DNA from: Clostridia bacterium
GTDB lineage: Bacteria > Bacillota_A > Clostridia > Oscillospirales > Butyricicoccaceae
Reading direction: 5' to 3'
NCBI GenBank assembly: GCA_017548175.1
Contig: JAFYMZ010000061.1
Span: 1 to 5,005, forward strand
Length of the DNA stretch: 5,005 nucleotides
The notes under the pieces are model-generated. The model searched no databases. It saw only the letters and a list, made by a program, of their open reading frames with translations, and was not told where the DNA came from. Numbering within the stretch: the first letter of the stretch is position 1; each line of letters opens with the position of its first letter. Both the position numbers and the translations under genes were made by a program. Shown piece by piece: positions 1 through 5,005 of this stretch.

Positions 1-426
1 ATTCTTGCTTGCGGGGAAGTCCGGAATGTCCTTGGGATAGACCAAAACAAATCCGCTTTTCTCTTCGCTGATGTAGACGATTTGATTTGTAGTCTTATGC
101 CAATAAAAACTGTGGTTCTTGCAGACGGGGGTCAGCTCCTCCGCCGTGTCGAAACCTGCCTGTGCCAAGGCGTCCAGCACATCGTCAATGTCCTGGATCA
201 GACTGTGGCCGACAGGCGAGTCGGACATGGTGGCGCCGTAAATCGCCAGTGCGGTGTTCATGTTTTTCACGGTTTGGATATCTTTGGCCTGATTGGCTTT
301 TTGGATCACATCGCCAAAGGTGGGCACTAACACTGTGGCTAAAATGCCAATCACGGCAATGACAATCACCAGTTCTACAATGGTGAAGCCCCGGCGTTTA
401 TGGGTGGGCCGATGGGTTCGCTTCAT
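1..426 (-). CDS. Prepilin-type N-terminal cleavage/methylation protein (type IV pilin or pseudopilin-like), 3' end missing
   Basis: An open frame of 142 codons starts at ATG 426-424 and runs off the left edge without a stop. Residues 1-13 form a basic leader (MKRTHRPTHKRRG). It is followed by the prepilin signature FTIVELVIVIAVIGILA, with Gly13 as the expected peptidase site, Phe14 as mature residue 1 and Glu18 as mature Glu5. Residues ~16-34 are the hydrophobic stalk helix. This class is cut and N-methylated by a PilD-type peptidase and assembled into pili, secretion pseudopili or DNA-uptake fibres. The stalk continues as a polar amphipathic helix (QKANQAKDIQTVKNMNTAL) and then a small globular part with YWHKTTNQIVYI and GFVLVYPKDIP. 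Two cysteine-based features are absent: there is one Cys (residue 100) and no visible pair. It has its own promoter and a GAGGAAA/AGGTG binding site 7-15 nt before the start. No assembly genes are in the window, so pilus versus pseudopilus cannot be decided. Confidence 0.9.
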   Translation of the reverse strand, partial: MKRTHRPTHKRRGFTIVELVIVIAVIGILATVLVPTFGDVIQKANQAKDIQTVKNMNTALAIYGATMSDSPVGHSLIQDIDDVLDALAQAGFDTAEELTPVCKNHSFYWHKTTNQIVYISEEKSGFVLVYPKDIPDFPASKN

Positions 427-433
427 ACAAAAA

Positions 434-447
434 CACCTGCTTTCCTC
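434..447 (-). promoter_or_regulatory. Ribosome binding site for the prepilin gene
   Basis: On the minus strand the sequence reads GAGGAAAGCAGGTG, ending 7 nt before ATG 426. The AGGTG core (434-438) has good spacing and supports this start. The more upstream GAGGA element is too distant to be the main site. Confidence 0.6.
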
Positions 448-471
448 AAAAAACATTTGCGGTATAGCAAA

Positions 472-500
472 AGTGTACCTTTTTTTTCTTTATTTTTCAA
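472..500 (-). promoter_or_regulatory. Vegetative promoter of the prepilin gene
   Basis: On the minus strand a -35 TTGAAA (500-495) and a -10 TACACT (477-472) are separated by 17 nt in an A-rich stretch. The -35 matches 5 of 6 consensus positions and the -10 matches 4 of 6. Transcription would begin near 465, giving a leader of about 40 nt. The promoter lies beyond the aminotransferase terminator, so the prepilin gene appears to be transcribed independently. Predicted by eye from consensus only. Confidence 0.55.
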
Positions 501-550
501 CAGGAAAAATATTTTTTGACTTGGATTTTGTCATTTTTGTGAAGCTTGTG

Positions 551-591
551 AAAGTAAATAAAAAACCGGCGACAAACTTGTCGCCGGTTTT
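551..591 (-). terminator. Rho-independent terminator of the aminotransferase gene
   Basis: The arms AAAACCGGCGACAA (562-575) and TTGTCGCCGGTTTT (578-591) are perfectly complementary. They form a hairpin of about 12 bp with a 6-nt loop (AAACTT on the plus strand). Read leftward, the stem is followed by TTTTTTATTT, a good U-tract (minus strand of 556-565). It begins about 31 nt after the aminotransferase stop. Read rightward the tail is only TTTTGTGTGTTT, so termination in that direction would be weak. Confidence 0.92.
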
Positions 592-622
592 GTGTGTTTA
601 GTTGTTAGAGAAGCGCTGCAAC

Positions 623-1819
623 TTATTTGTTCAGAGCGTTGTACTTCTCCAGAGCGATGCCCAGCAGTTCCATAGCACGAGCCAGCTTGTGCTGCTCCAG
701 AACGTAGGCCATACGGATCTCGTTGATGCCCTTGCCGGGAGTAGCGTACATGGACTGAGCGGGGGAGAACTGAACGGTCTCGCCGTTGTCCTCGAACTCT
801 TCCAGCAGCCAGATCTGGAACTTGTCAGCGTCATCGATGGGCAGCTTAGCCATGATGTAGAATGCACCCTTGGGGCACTCGCAGACAACGCCGGGGATCT
901 TCTTCAGGCCTTCCATACAGGTATCGCGGCGAGCCTTGTACTCGTCACGAACTGCAGCGAAGTACTCGGGGCCGACTTCGTACAGAGCAGCGGAAGCGAT
1001 CTGGTCCAGAGTAGCAACGCACAGACGAGCCTGGCACATCTTCATGCAGTTAGCCATCAGAGCCTTGTTGCGGGAGATGATGCAGCCAACGCGAGCGCCG
1101 CAAGCGGAGAAGCGCTTGGAAACGGTGTCCAGAACGATGACGTTCTCAGCAGCATCCTCGAACTGGCCCAGGGACTGCAGGGGCTCGCCGCCGTAGACGA
1201 ACTCACGGTAAGCTTCGTCGCCGATGATGAACAGGTCGTGCTCCTTGGCGATGTCAACCATCAGACGCATCTCCTCGGGAGTCAGAACGACGCCGGTGGG
1301 GTTGCCGGGGTTGGTGCACATGATAGCACGGGTCTTGTCGGTGATGCAAGCCTCGATCTTAGCGCGATCAGCATAGTGATAGCCTTCTTCGGGAGAAGAG
1401 GGGATGGGCTTGATGGTAGCACCGGTCAGGTTGACCATGGTGTTGTAGTTGGGGTAGTAGGGCTCGGGGATCAGGATCTCTTCGCCGTCTTCCAGGATGC
1501 AGTTCAGAACGATCTGCAGAGCTTCGGAACCACCGGTGGTGATCTGAATCTCATCCTTCTCGAAATGCATGCCCAGATCGTCATAGTACTTCTGAATAGC
1601 ATCGATCAGAACGGGGATACCGGGGGAGGGAGCGTACTCCAGAACGGGCTGCTCAAAGCTCTTGACAGCGTCAAAGAAAGCCTTGGGGGTCTCAACGTCG
1701 GGCTGGCCGATGTTCAGGTGATAGATGTACTTGCCGGCTGCCTTAGCCTTAACAGCATAAGGATGGAACTTACGCATGGGGGACAGGCCGCATTTTTCAA
1801 CTTTGCTGGAAAATTTCAT
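623..1819 (-). CDS. Class I/II pyridoxal-phosphate-dependent aminotransferase (aspartate aminotransferase family)
   Basis: This 398-residue cytosolic enzyme has the usual full length for fold-type I aminotransferases, which move an amino group between an amino acid and a 2-oxo acid using PLP. Visible motifs in order are: LNIGQPDVETP near 35-45; the cofactor phosphate loop TTGGSEAL (94-101); EPYYPNY (119-125); NPGNPTG (170-176) with Asn173; GDEAYREF (200-207) with Asp201 and Tyr204; the Schiff-base lysine Lys235 in DTVSKRFSACGARVG with Arg243; and NEIRMAY with Arg369, the expected substrate-carboxylate arginine. All core catalytic residues are present. An AGAGGTG ribosome site (1833-1827) sits 7 nt before ATG 1819. 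It is transcribed alone from a near-consensus promoter to a strong terminator. Codon choice is strongly biased (AAG for Lys, CTG for Leu, GCT/GTT frequent), which suggests high expression. The family is certain. The substrate (aspartate, alanine, aromatic or other) cannot be read from sequence, so no gene symbol is given. Confidence 0.95.
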   Translation of the reverse strand: MKFSSKVEKCGLSPMRKFHPYAVKAKAAGKYIYHLNIGQPDVETPKAFFDAVKSFEQPVLEYAPSPGIPVLIDAIQKYYDDLGMHFEKDEIQITTGGSEALQIVLNCILEDGEEILIPEPYYPNYNTMVNLTGATIKPIPSSPEEGYHYADRAKIEACITDKTRAIMCTNPGNPTGVVLTPEEMRLMVDIAKEHDLFIIGDEAYREFVYGGEPLQSLGQFEDAAENVIVLDTVSKRFSACGARVGCIISRNKALMANCMKMCQARLCVATLDQIASAALYEVGPEYFAAVRDEYKARRDTCMEGLKKIPGVVCECPKGAFYIMAKLPIDDADKFQIWLLEEFEDNGETVQFSPAQSMYATPGKGINEIRMAYVLEQHKLARAMELLGIALEKYNALNK

Positions 1820-1890
1820 GTTAATGCACCTCTAACATAATAATTTGTAACGTACACATAGAATCTGCACATACTTACAGACCTATCTAT

Positions 1891-1919
1891 ATTCTAAATG
1901 CAAGGCGAGATAATGTCAA
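1891..1919 (-). promoter_or_regulatory. Near-consensus vegetative promoter of the aminotransferase gene
   Basis: On the minus strand a perfect -35 TTGACA (1919-1914) and a -10 TAGAAT (1896-1891, 5 of 6 matches) are separated by exactly 17 nt. Transcription would start near 1884 and leave a leader of about 65 nt, in which I see no riboswitch, T-box or attenuator structure. The strength fits a constitutive, highly expressed metabolic gene. Confidence 0.85.
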
Positions 1920-1970
1920 GTACGAATGAAAAAAACGGTAAAAAAGACAGAATTTGACGAAAAAACAAAA

Positions 1971-1992
1971 TCACAACTGCGGTTGTTCACAA
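1971..1992 (+). repeat. Short direct repeat TCACAA upstream of the regulator promoter (possible operator)
   Basis: TCACAA occurs at 1971-1976 and again at 1987-1992, with starts 16 nt apart. A 5-bp inverted repeat, ACAAC (1973-1977) and GTTGT (1982-1986), lies between and overlaps the first copy. The elements lie directly upstream of the likely -35 of the regulator promoter, where an OmpR/PhoB-type regulator often binds its own promoter. The 16-nt period differs from the usual 10-11 nt spacing of such direct repeats, and six-base repeats arise easily by chance in A/T-rich DNA. The operator role is a guess. Confidence 0.2.
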
Positions 1993-1999
1993 TTTGTTG

Positions 2000-2028
2000 A
2001 TGCAATTTTACGGACTTTGCAATATAAT
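2000..2028 (+). promoter_or_regulatory. Probable promoter of the regulator-kinase-protease cluster
   Basis: A perfect -10 TATAAT sits at 2023-2028. The -35 is poor: ATGCAA (2000-2005) has the right 17-nt spacing, whereas the better TTGATG (1997-2002) would need 20 nt. A weak -35 with a perfect -10 is common at promoters that need an activator, which could be the regulator itself. Transcription would start near 2035, about 54 nt before the start codon. Confidence 0.6.
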
Positions 2029-2088
2029 ACAATTAAAGTTTGAAAAATATCCGCTGATTGCCGGGTTTTCATTAGGAGGCATTTTGCT

Positions 2089-2775
2089 ATGACCAAAAAG
2101 ATTCTGATCGTAGAAGATGATACCAATATCCGCAGCTTGCTGAAGCTGTATCTGGAACAAGAGGGTTATCAGGTTGAGACCGCCGGTGACGGCGCAGAGG
2201 GTCTGCGCGTCTTCAAGCGTGTGCACCCCGATCTGGTGCTGCTGGATCTGATGATGCCTGTCATGGATGGCACCCAGATGATGCGCGAACTGCGCACGTT
2301 TTCGCAGGTGCCTGTGGTGGTCATTACCGCCCGTGCCGATACCTTTGATAAGGTAGCACTGCTGGAACTGGGTGCCGACGATTATGTGACCAAGCCCTTC
2401 GAGACCCGCGAGGTCATTGCCCGTGTGCGTGCGGTGCTGCGCCGTTACAGCAACGAGGAAGTCAGCCGCAAGCTGGAGTTTGACAACCTGTCCATTGACA
2501 AGGAGTCTTACAATATCGTGGTCAAGGGCACCCGGATGGAGATCCCGCCCAAGGAGATCGAACTGCTGTACTTTTTGGCCAGTTCCCCCAACCGCGTCTT
2601 TACCAGAGCACAGCTGCTGGATGACGTGTGGGGCTTTGACTATTTCGGCGACACCCGTACCGTGGACGTGCATATCAAGCGTCTGCGTGAAAAACTGCAG
2701 GGCGTATCCGAACAGTGGGAGATCAAAACCGTCTGGGGCGTCGGCTACAAGTTTGAATTGAACGACCGGGGCTGA
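2089..2775 (+). CDS. OmpR/PhoB-family two-component response regulator
   Basis: This 228-residue cytosolic DNA-binding regulator has the normal length for the family. Its receiver domain (about 3-115) shows the acidic pair Asp10/Asp11, the phospho-acceptor Asp53 in LVLLDLMMPVMDG, Thr80 in VVVITAR and Lys102 in YVTKPF, so the full phosphorylation site is intact. The C-terminal winged helix (about 128-225) carries PPKEIELLYFLA, the RVFTRAQLLDDVWG segment, the recognition-helix region RTVDVHIKRLREKL and the wing VWGVGYKF. AGGAGG at 2074-2079 lies 9 nt before ATG 2089 and fixes the start. The histidine kinase gene follows after 37 nt, so it is the obvious cognate partner. Target genes cannot be read from sequence; autoregulation of this operon, including the protease, is plausible. 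PhoP/WalR/CssR-like names would all be over-assignment. Confidence 0.97.
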   Translation: MTKKILIVEDDTNIRSLLKLYLEQEGYQVETAGDGAEGLRVFKRVHPDLVLLDLMMPVMDGTQMMRELRTFSQVPVVVITARADTFDKVALLELGADDYVTKPFETREVIARVRAVLRRYSNEEVSRKLEFDNLSIDKESYNIVVKGTRMEIPPKEIELLYFLASSPNRVFTRAQLLDDVWGFDYFGDTRTVDVHIKRLREKLQGVSEQWEIKTVWGVGYKFELNDRG

Positions 2776-2801
2776 TGCCGCCGGATAGAAGAGAGAATCA
2801 C

Positions 2802-2807
2802 GGGGGA
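2802..2807 (+). promoter_or_regulatory. Ribosome binding site that supports a GTG start for the kinase
   Basis: GGGGGA lies 5 nt before GTG 2813 and is the only purine-rich element at suitable distance. The next in-frame ATG (2843) has no good site in front of it and would remove the short basic N-terminus that precedes membrane segment 1. Confidence 0.5.
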
Positions 2808-2812
2808 TCGTT

Positions 2813-4246
2813 GTGAAAAGCCTGTTTACCAAAAACTTTTTGATGTATGCAACGGTCATCGTCTTGAGTTTCACGCTGCTGGGTACGATGTTTTTGTATC
2901 AGGTAGGGCGCTTTTCTTCGGAAGAACAGGAAAAGCTGATGAACAAGACGGTGGACGCTTGTGCATCGATGACATCGGCTTTTTTCACCAGCCGTGTCAA
3001 TCAAGGCTGGGATGATACCTTTGGCCGCACCTATCTGGTGGGTCTGCAGCAGCAGGCCAAGGACTGTGACGGCGTCATTTTCGTAGGCGAGCCGTCCGGC
3101 CGGTTGCTGGCGGTGGCCACCGATGATTATAGCCAGTATCAGGATCAGATCATGCTGCCGATGGCCGCGGTAAACACCTTGCTGGAAACCGGCCAGTACA
3201 ATGCCCAGTCCAAGTTCTATGATTTCCTGAATGTCACCTGCGTGATCCGCGGCGCGTTGATCTATGCCAGTAACGGCACGGTAGAAGGTATGATCTTTGT
3301 GGCGCTGCCCACCGATCATTCCACCACCTTGTATTTTGGCCTGTCCAAAATCTTTATGACCATGACCTTTCTGGTGCTGCTGGGCACGCTGGTGGTCACC
3401 ATCATCATCGTGCGCAGTACGGTAAAGCCGCTGAAGCAAATGGCACGCGCTGCCCGCAGTTACAGCCGCGGTGATTTTTCCGTGCGGGTACCGCTGCCCA
3501 AGCGACAGGATGAACTGTACGATATGACCTTGAGTTTTAACCATATGGCCAATGCCATGGAGAACATCGAGGAAAACCGCCGCACTATGATGGCCAGTGT
3601 ATCCCACGACCTGCGGACGCCGATGACCACCATTGGCGGTTTCGTAGACGGCATTCTGGACGGCACCATTCCTCAGGACCAGCAGCGGCAGTATCTGGAG
3701 ATCATCTCCGAAGAAGTCAAGCGCCTGAGCCGGATGGCAAACAGTCTGTTGTCCATTTCCCGGTTGGAGGACGGCAACGCCCTGCGGAAGAGCACCTTTG
3801 ACCTGAGCGAAATGATCCGCCGCATCATCATCAGCTTTGAAAAGCAGTTGTCTGCCAAAGAGGTAGAGGGCGACCTGACCATTCCGGAATCGCTGACGGT
3901 GGTGGCCGACCACGATGCACTGTTCCAGGTCATCTATAACCTGATGGACAACGCGCTGAAGTTTATCGATCAGGGCGGTACGCTGACGGTATATTTGGAA
4001 GAAGTGGGCGGCAAGGCTCGATTCCATATCATCAATACCGGCGGCGAGATCCCGCCGGAGCAGTTGCCCCACATTTTTGAGCGATTTTATAAAGGCGATT
4101 CGGCTCGTACCGGCGTGAAAAACGGTTCCGGTTTGGGTCTGTATATTGTAAAGACCGTCATTAACAAACACGGCGGCGATGTTTACGCAAAGAGCGGCGA
4201 TGGAAAGACCGAGTTCTGCTTCAGTCTTCCCATCGGAAAACCTTGA
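2813..4246 (+). CDS. Membrane-bound sensor histidine kinase (HAMP, HisKA, HATPase)
   Basis: This 477-residue kinase should phosphorylate the response regulator encoded just upstream. After a basic N-terminus comes membrane segment 1 (about 10-30). An extracytoplasmic domain of about 150 residues (31-178) follows, then membrane segment 2 (about 179-200). A HAMP linker covers about 198-252 (KPLKQMA, then DELYDMTLSFNHMA). The HisKA domain has the phospho-acceptor His265 in SVSHDLRTP. The ATP-binding domain shows the N box NLMDN (376-380), G1 region NTGGEIPPEQLPHIF, F box FERFYKGD and G2 box GSGLGLYIV (438-446). The G1 box begins with Asn408 where DxGxG kinases have Asp; this NTG variant is, from memory, common in Firmicutes kinases, so activity is expected. 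The extracellular part (DGVIFVGEPSGRLLAVA, then GTVEGMIFVALPT) looks loosely like a Cache/PAS-type sensor, but I cannot assign a ligand. GTG is chosen as start from the binding site and the N-terminal topology. The protease gene follows 14 nt after the stop. Confidence 0.96.
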   Translation: MKSLFTKNFLMYATVIVLSFTLLGTMFLYQVGRFSSEEQEKLMNKTVDACASMTSAFFTSRVNQGWDDTFGRTYLVGLQQQAKDCDGVIFVGEPSGRLLAVATDDYSQYQDQIMLPMAAVNTLLETGQYNAQSKFYDFLNVTCVIRGALIYASNGTVEGMIFVALPTDHSTTLYFGLSKIFMTMTFLVLLGTLVVTIIIVRSTVKPLKQMARAARSYSRGDFSVRVPLPKRQDELYDMTLSFNHMANAMENIEENRRTMMASVSHDLRTPMTTIGGFVDGILDGTIPQDQQRQYLEIISEEVKRLSRMANSLLSISRLEDGNALRKSTFDLSEMIRRIIISFEKQLSAKEVEGDLTIPESLTVVADHDALFQVIYNLMDNALKFIDQGGTLTVYLEEVGGKARFHIINTGGEIPPEQLPHIFERFYKGDSARTGVKNGSGLGLYIVKTVINKHGGDVYAKSGDGKTEFCFSLPIGKP

Positions 4247-4248
4247 TC

Positions 4249-4254
4249 GGAGGA
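4249..4254 (+). promoter_or_regulatory. Ribosome binding site of the protease gene
   Basis: GGAGGA begins 2 nt after the kinase stop codon and ends 6 nt before ATG 4261. It favours ATG 4261 over the in-frame ATG at 4267. Placing the site this close to the kinase stop points to translation from the same transcript. Confidence 0.75.
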
Positions 4255-4260
4255 TCCGGC

Positions 4261-5005
4261 ATGAGTATGCAGCAGAACAATCAACAGGACAGACAGTATT
4301 ACGAAGACTTCCGGTATAAGAGTTACGACGAAATTATGCAGGAAAAGCGTCGTTACCGTGCGATGCGTCGCAGTATGGCCTTTGCGGCGGTATTCTTTTT
4401 GGCACTGACCGTGCTGATGGCATCGGTAGGTATCCTCATTGGCAGTGCACCGCTGAATCTGTTCAATAATCTTTCCCAGCAGTTGGGCATTTCCCAGACC
4501 ACCCAGGGTGAGTCCGGCGGCGGTGAGATTCAGGCTGCCCCCGGCGAGGGCGACGATGATTTTTCCATCACCATTCGCGATCCCGAAGAGAATAAGAGCG
4601 ATGCCCTGTATGCGCAAGATGTCAGTGGTGTGGTAGAAAAGGTCCGTTCTTCTGTGGTGGGCGTCACCAGCGAAAGCTATGATAACTATAACACCCAGAC
4701 CAGCTGCGGCAGCGGCATTATCATCAGCACGGACGGCTACATTGTCACCAATTATCACGTGATCGAGGGTGCCAACAACATTACCGTTGCGCTGGACGAC
4801 GGAACGGAATACACCGCATATCTGATCGGCTCCGATGCCTATACAGATCTGGCGGTCATCCGTATCCAGCAAGAGGGTCTGACCGCAGCGGAGTTTGGTA
4901 ATTCCGATAAGGTCCGCGTGGGCGAGATCGCCATTGCCATCGGCAACCCCACCGGTCAGCTGCAGGGCACCGCAACCTCCGGCATTATTTCTGCGCTGAA
5001 CCGCA
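4261..5005 (+). CDS. htrA: HtrA/DegP-family (S1C) membrane-anchored serine protease, 3' end missing
   Basis: The frame is open for 248 codons to the right edge. Residues 1-38 form a polar, Gln/Tyr/Arg-rich cytoplasmic tail. Residues ~39-62 form one membrane segment (AFAAVFFLALTVLMASVGIL) with positive charges before it, so the catalytic part should lie outside the cell. Residues ~63-118 are a low-complexity Gly/Glu/Asp/Ser linker. The trypsin-like domain starts near 121 (VSGVVEKVRSSVVGV). It contains CGSGIIIS, the catalytic His166 in IVTNYHVIEGA, the catalytic Asp196 in YTDLAVI, and GNPTGQLQGTATSGIIS. The catalytic Ser (GNSGG motif) and the usual C-terminal PDZ domain would lie beyond the window. 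Family members degrade or refold misfolded exported proteins. As third gene behind a regulator and kinase it is probably under their control, as in Bacillus secretion-stress systems. Clostridia often carry several paralogues, so the symbol denotes the family and not a proven orthologue. Confidence 0.95.
   Translation, partial: MSMQQNNQQDRQYYEDFRYKSYDEIMQEKRRYRAMRRSMAFAAVFFLALTVLMASVGILIGSAPLNLFNNLSQQLGISQTTQGESGGGEIQAAPGEGDDDFSITIRDPEENKSDALYAQDVSGVVEKVRSSVVGVTSESYDNYNTQTSCGSGIIISTDGYIVTNYHVIEGANNITVALDDGTEYTAYLIGSDAYTDLAVIRIQQEGLTAAEFGNSDKVRVGEIAIAIGNPTGQLQGTATSGIISALNR

Noticed and set aside
82..601. Overlapping plus-strand frames of 66-102 codons across the prepilin gene and its promoter
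   Set aside because: They lie antisense to the clear prepilin reading frame, have no domain, and one runs into the terminator hairpin. No ribosome site supports them.
602..1840. A 412-codon plus-strand open frame opposite the aminotransferase
   Set aside because: It is the mirror of a strongly codon-biased gene. The protein is low-complexity Leu/Val/Gly/Asp/Ser-rich, has no recognisable domain, and runs through the terminator-side and promoter-side flanks of the real gene. The aminotransferase has all catalytic motifs.
1820..1885. Possible riboswitch or T-box leader before the aminotransferase
   Set aside because: The leader is only about 65 nt, A/T-rich, and shows no stable hairpin, T-box sequence or terminator/antiterminator pair.
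2008..2874. A 288-codon minus-strand open frame opposite the response regulator
   Set aside because: It spans the regulator gene, its leader and the kinase start, and shows no family motif. The plus-strand regulator is complete with a strong ribosome site.
2798..4171. A 457-codon minus-strand open frame opposite the histidine kinase
   Set aside because: The translation is rich in His/Gln/Ile with no domain and no ribosome site, typical of a shadow frame. The plus-strand kinase has every expected box.
4183..4872. A 229-codon minus-strand open frame opposite the protease
   Set aside because: Repetitive Ile/Val/Gly/Ala/Asp composition without motifs; it mirrors the HtrA coding sequence, which carries the catalytic His and Asp.

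Overview
The window is ordinary chromosomal DNA, most likely from a Gram-positive member of the Clostridia. The Oscillospiraceae/Faecalibacterium-like gut lineages are my best guess. This rests on strong AGGAGG-type ribosome binding sites, vegetative TTGACA/TATAAT-type promoters, mixed GC content with A/T-rich intergenic DNA, and the look of the aminotransferase and histidine kinase. The lineage is an inference and was not checked by any search.

The layout is divergent. The left half is transcribed leftward (minus strand). It holds an aminotransferase gene (623-1819) with a near-consensus promoter (1891-1919) and a strong intrinsic terminator just after its stop (551-591). Beyond that lies a separately promoted prepilin-type gene (1-426) that runs off the left edge. 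The right half is transcribed rightward (plus strand). It holds a three-gene cluster: an OmpR/PhoB-family response regulator (2089-2775), a membrane sensor histidine kinase (2813-4246), and an HtrA/DegP-type membrane-anchored serine protease (4261 to the right edge, truncated before its catalytic serine). The gaps are 37 and 14 nt with no terminator visible between the genes, so one transcript is likely.

The regulator and kinase form a classic two-component pair. The protease that follows suggests an envelope or secretion-stress circuit, in which the kinase senses an extracytoplasmic signal, the regulator acts on DNA, and the protease clears damaged exported proteins. This resembles the logic of CssRS/HtrA or WalRK/HtrA in Bacillus, but orthology to either is not shown. 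The aminotransferase is probably a metabolic gene with no functional link to the cluster. The two back-to-back promoters share the 269-bp gap 1820-2088, which also carries a short direct repeat just upstream of the regulator promoter.

I found no RNA genes, insertion sequences, CRISPR array or prophage signals, and no evidence of an undescribed system. The most useful second looks are the regulator-kinase-protease operon, the kinase's unassigned extracellular domain, and the partial pilin's unusual C-terminal half.
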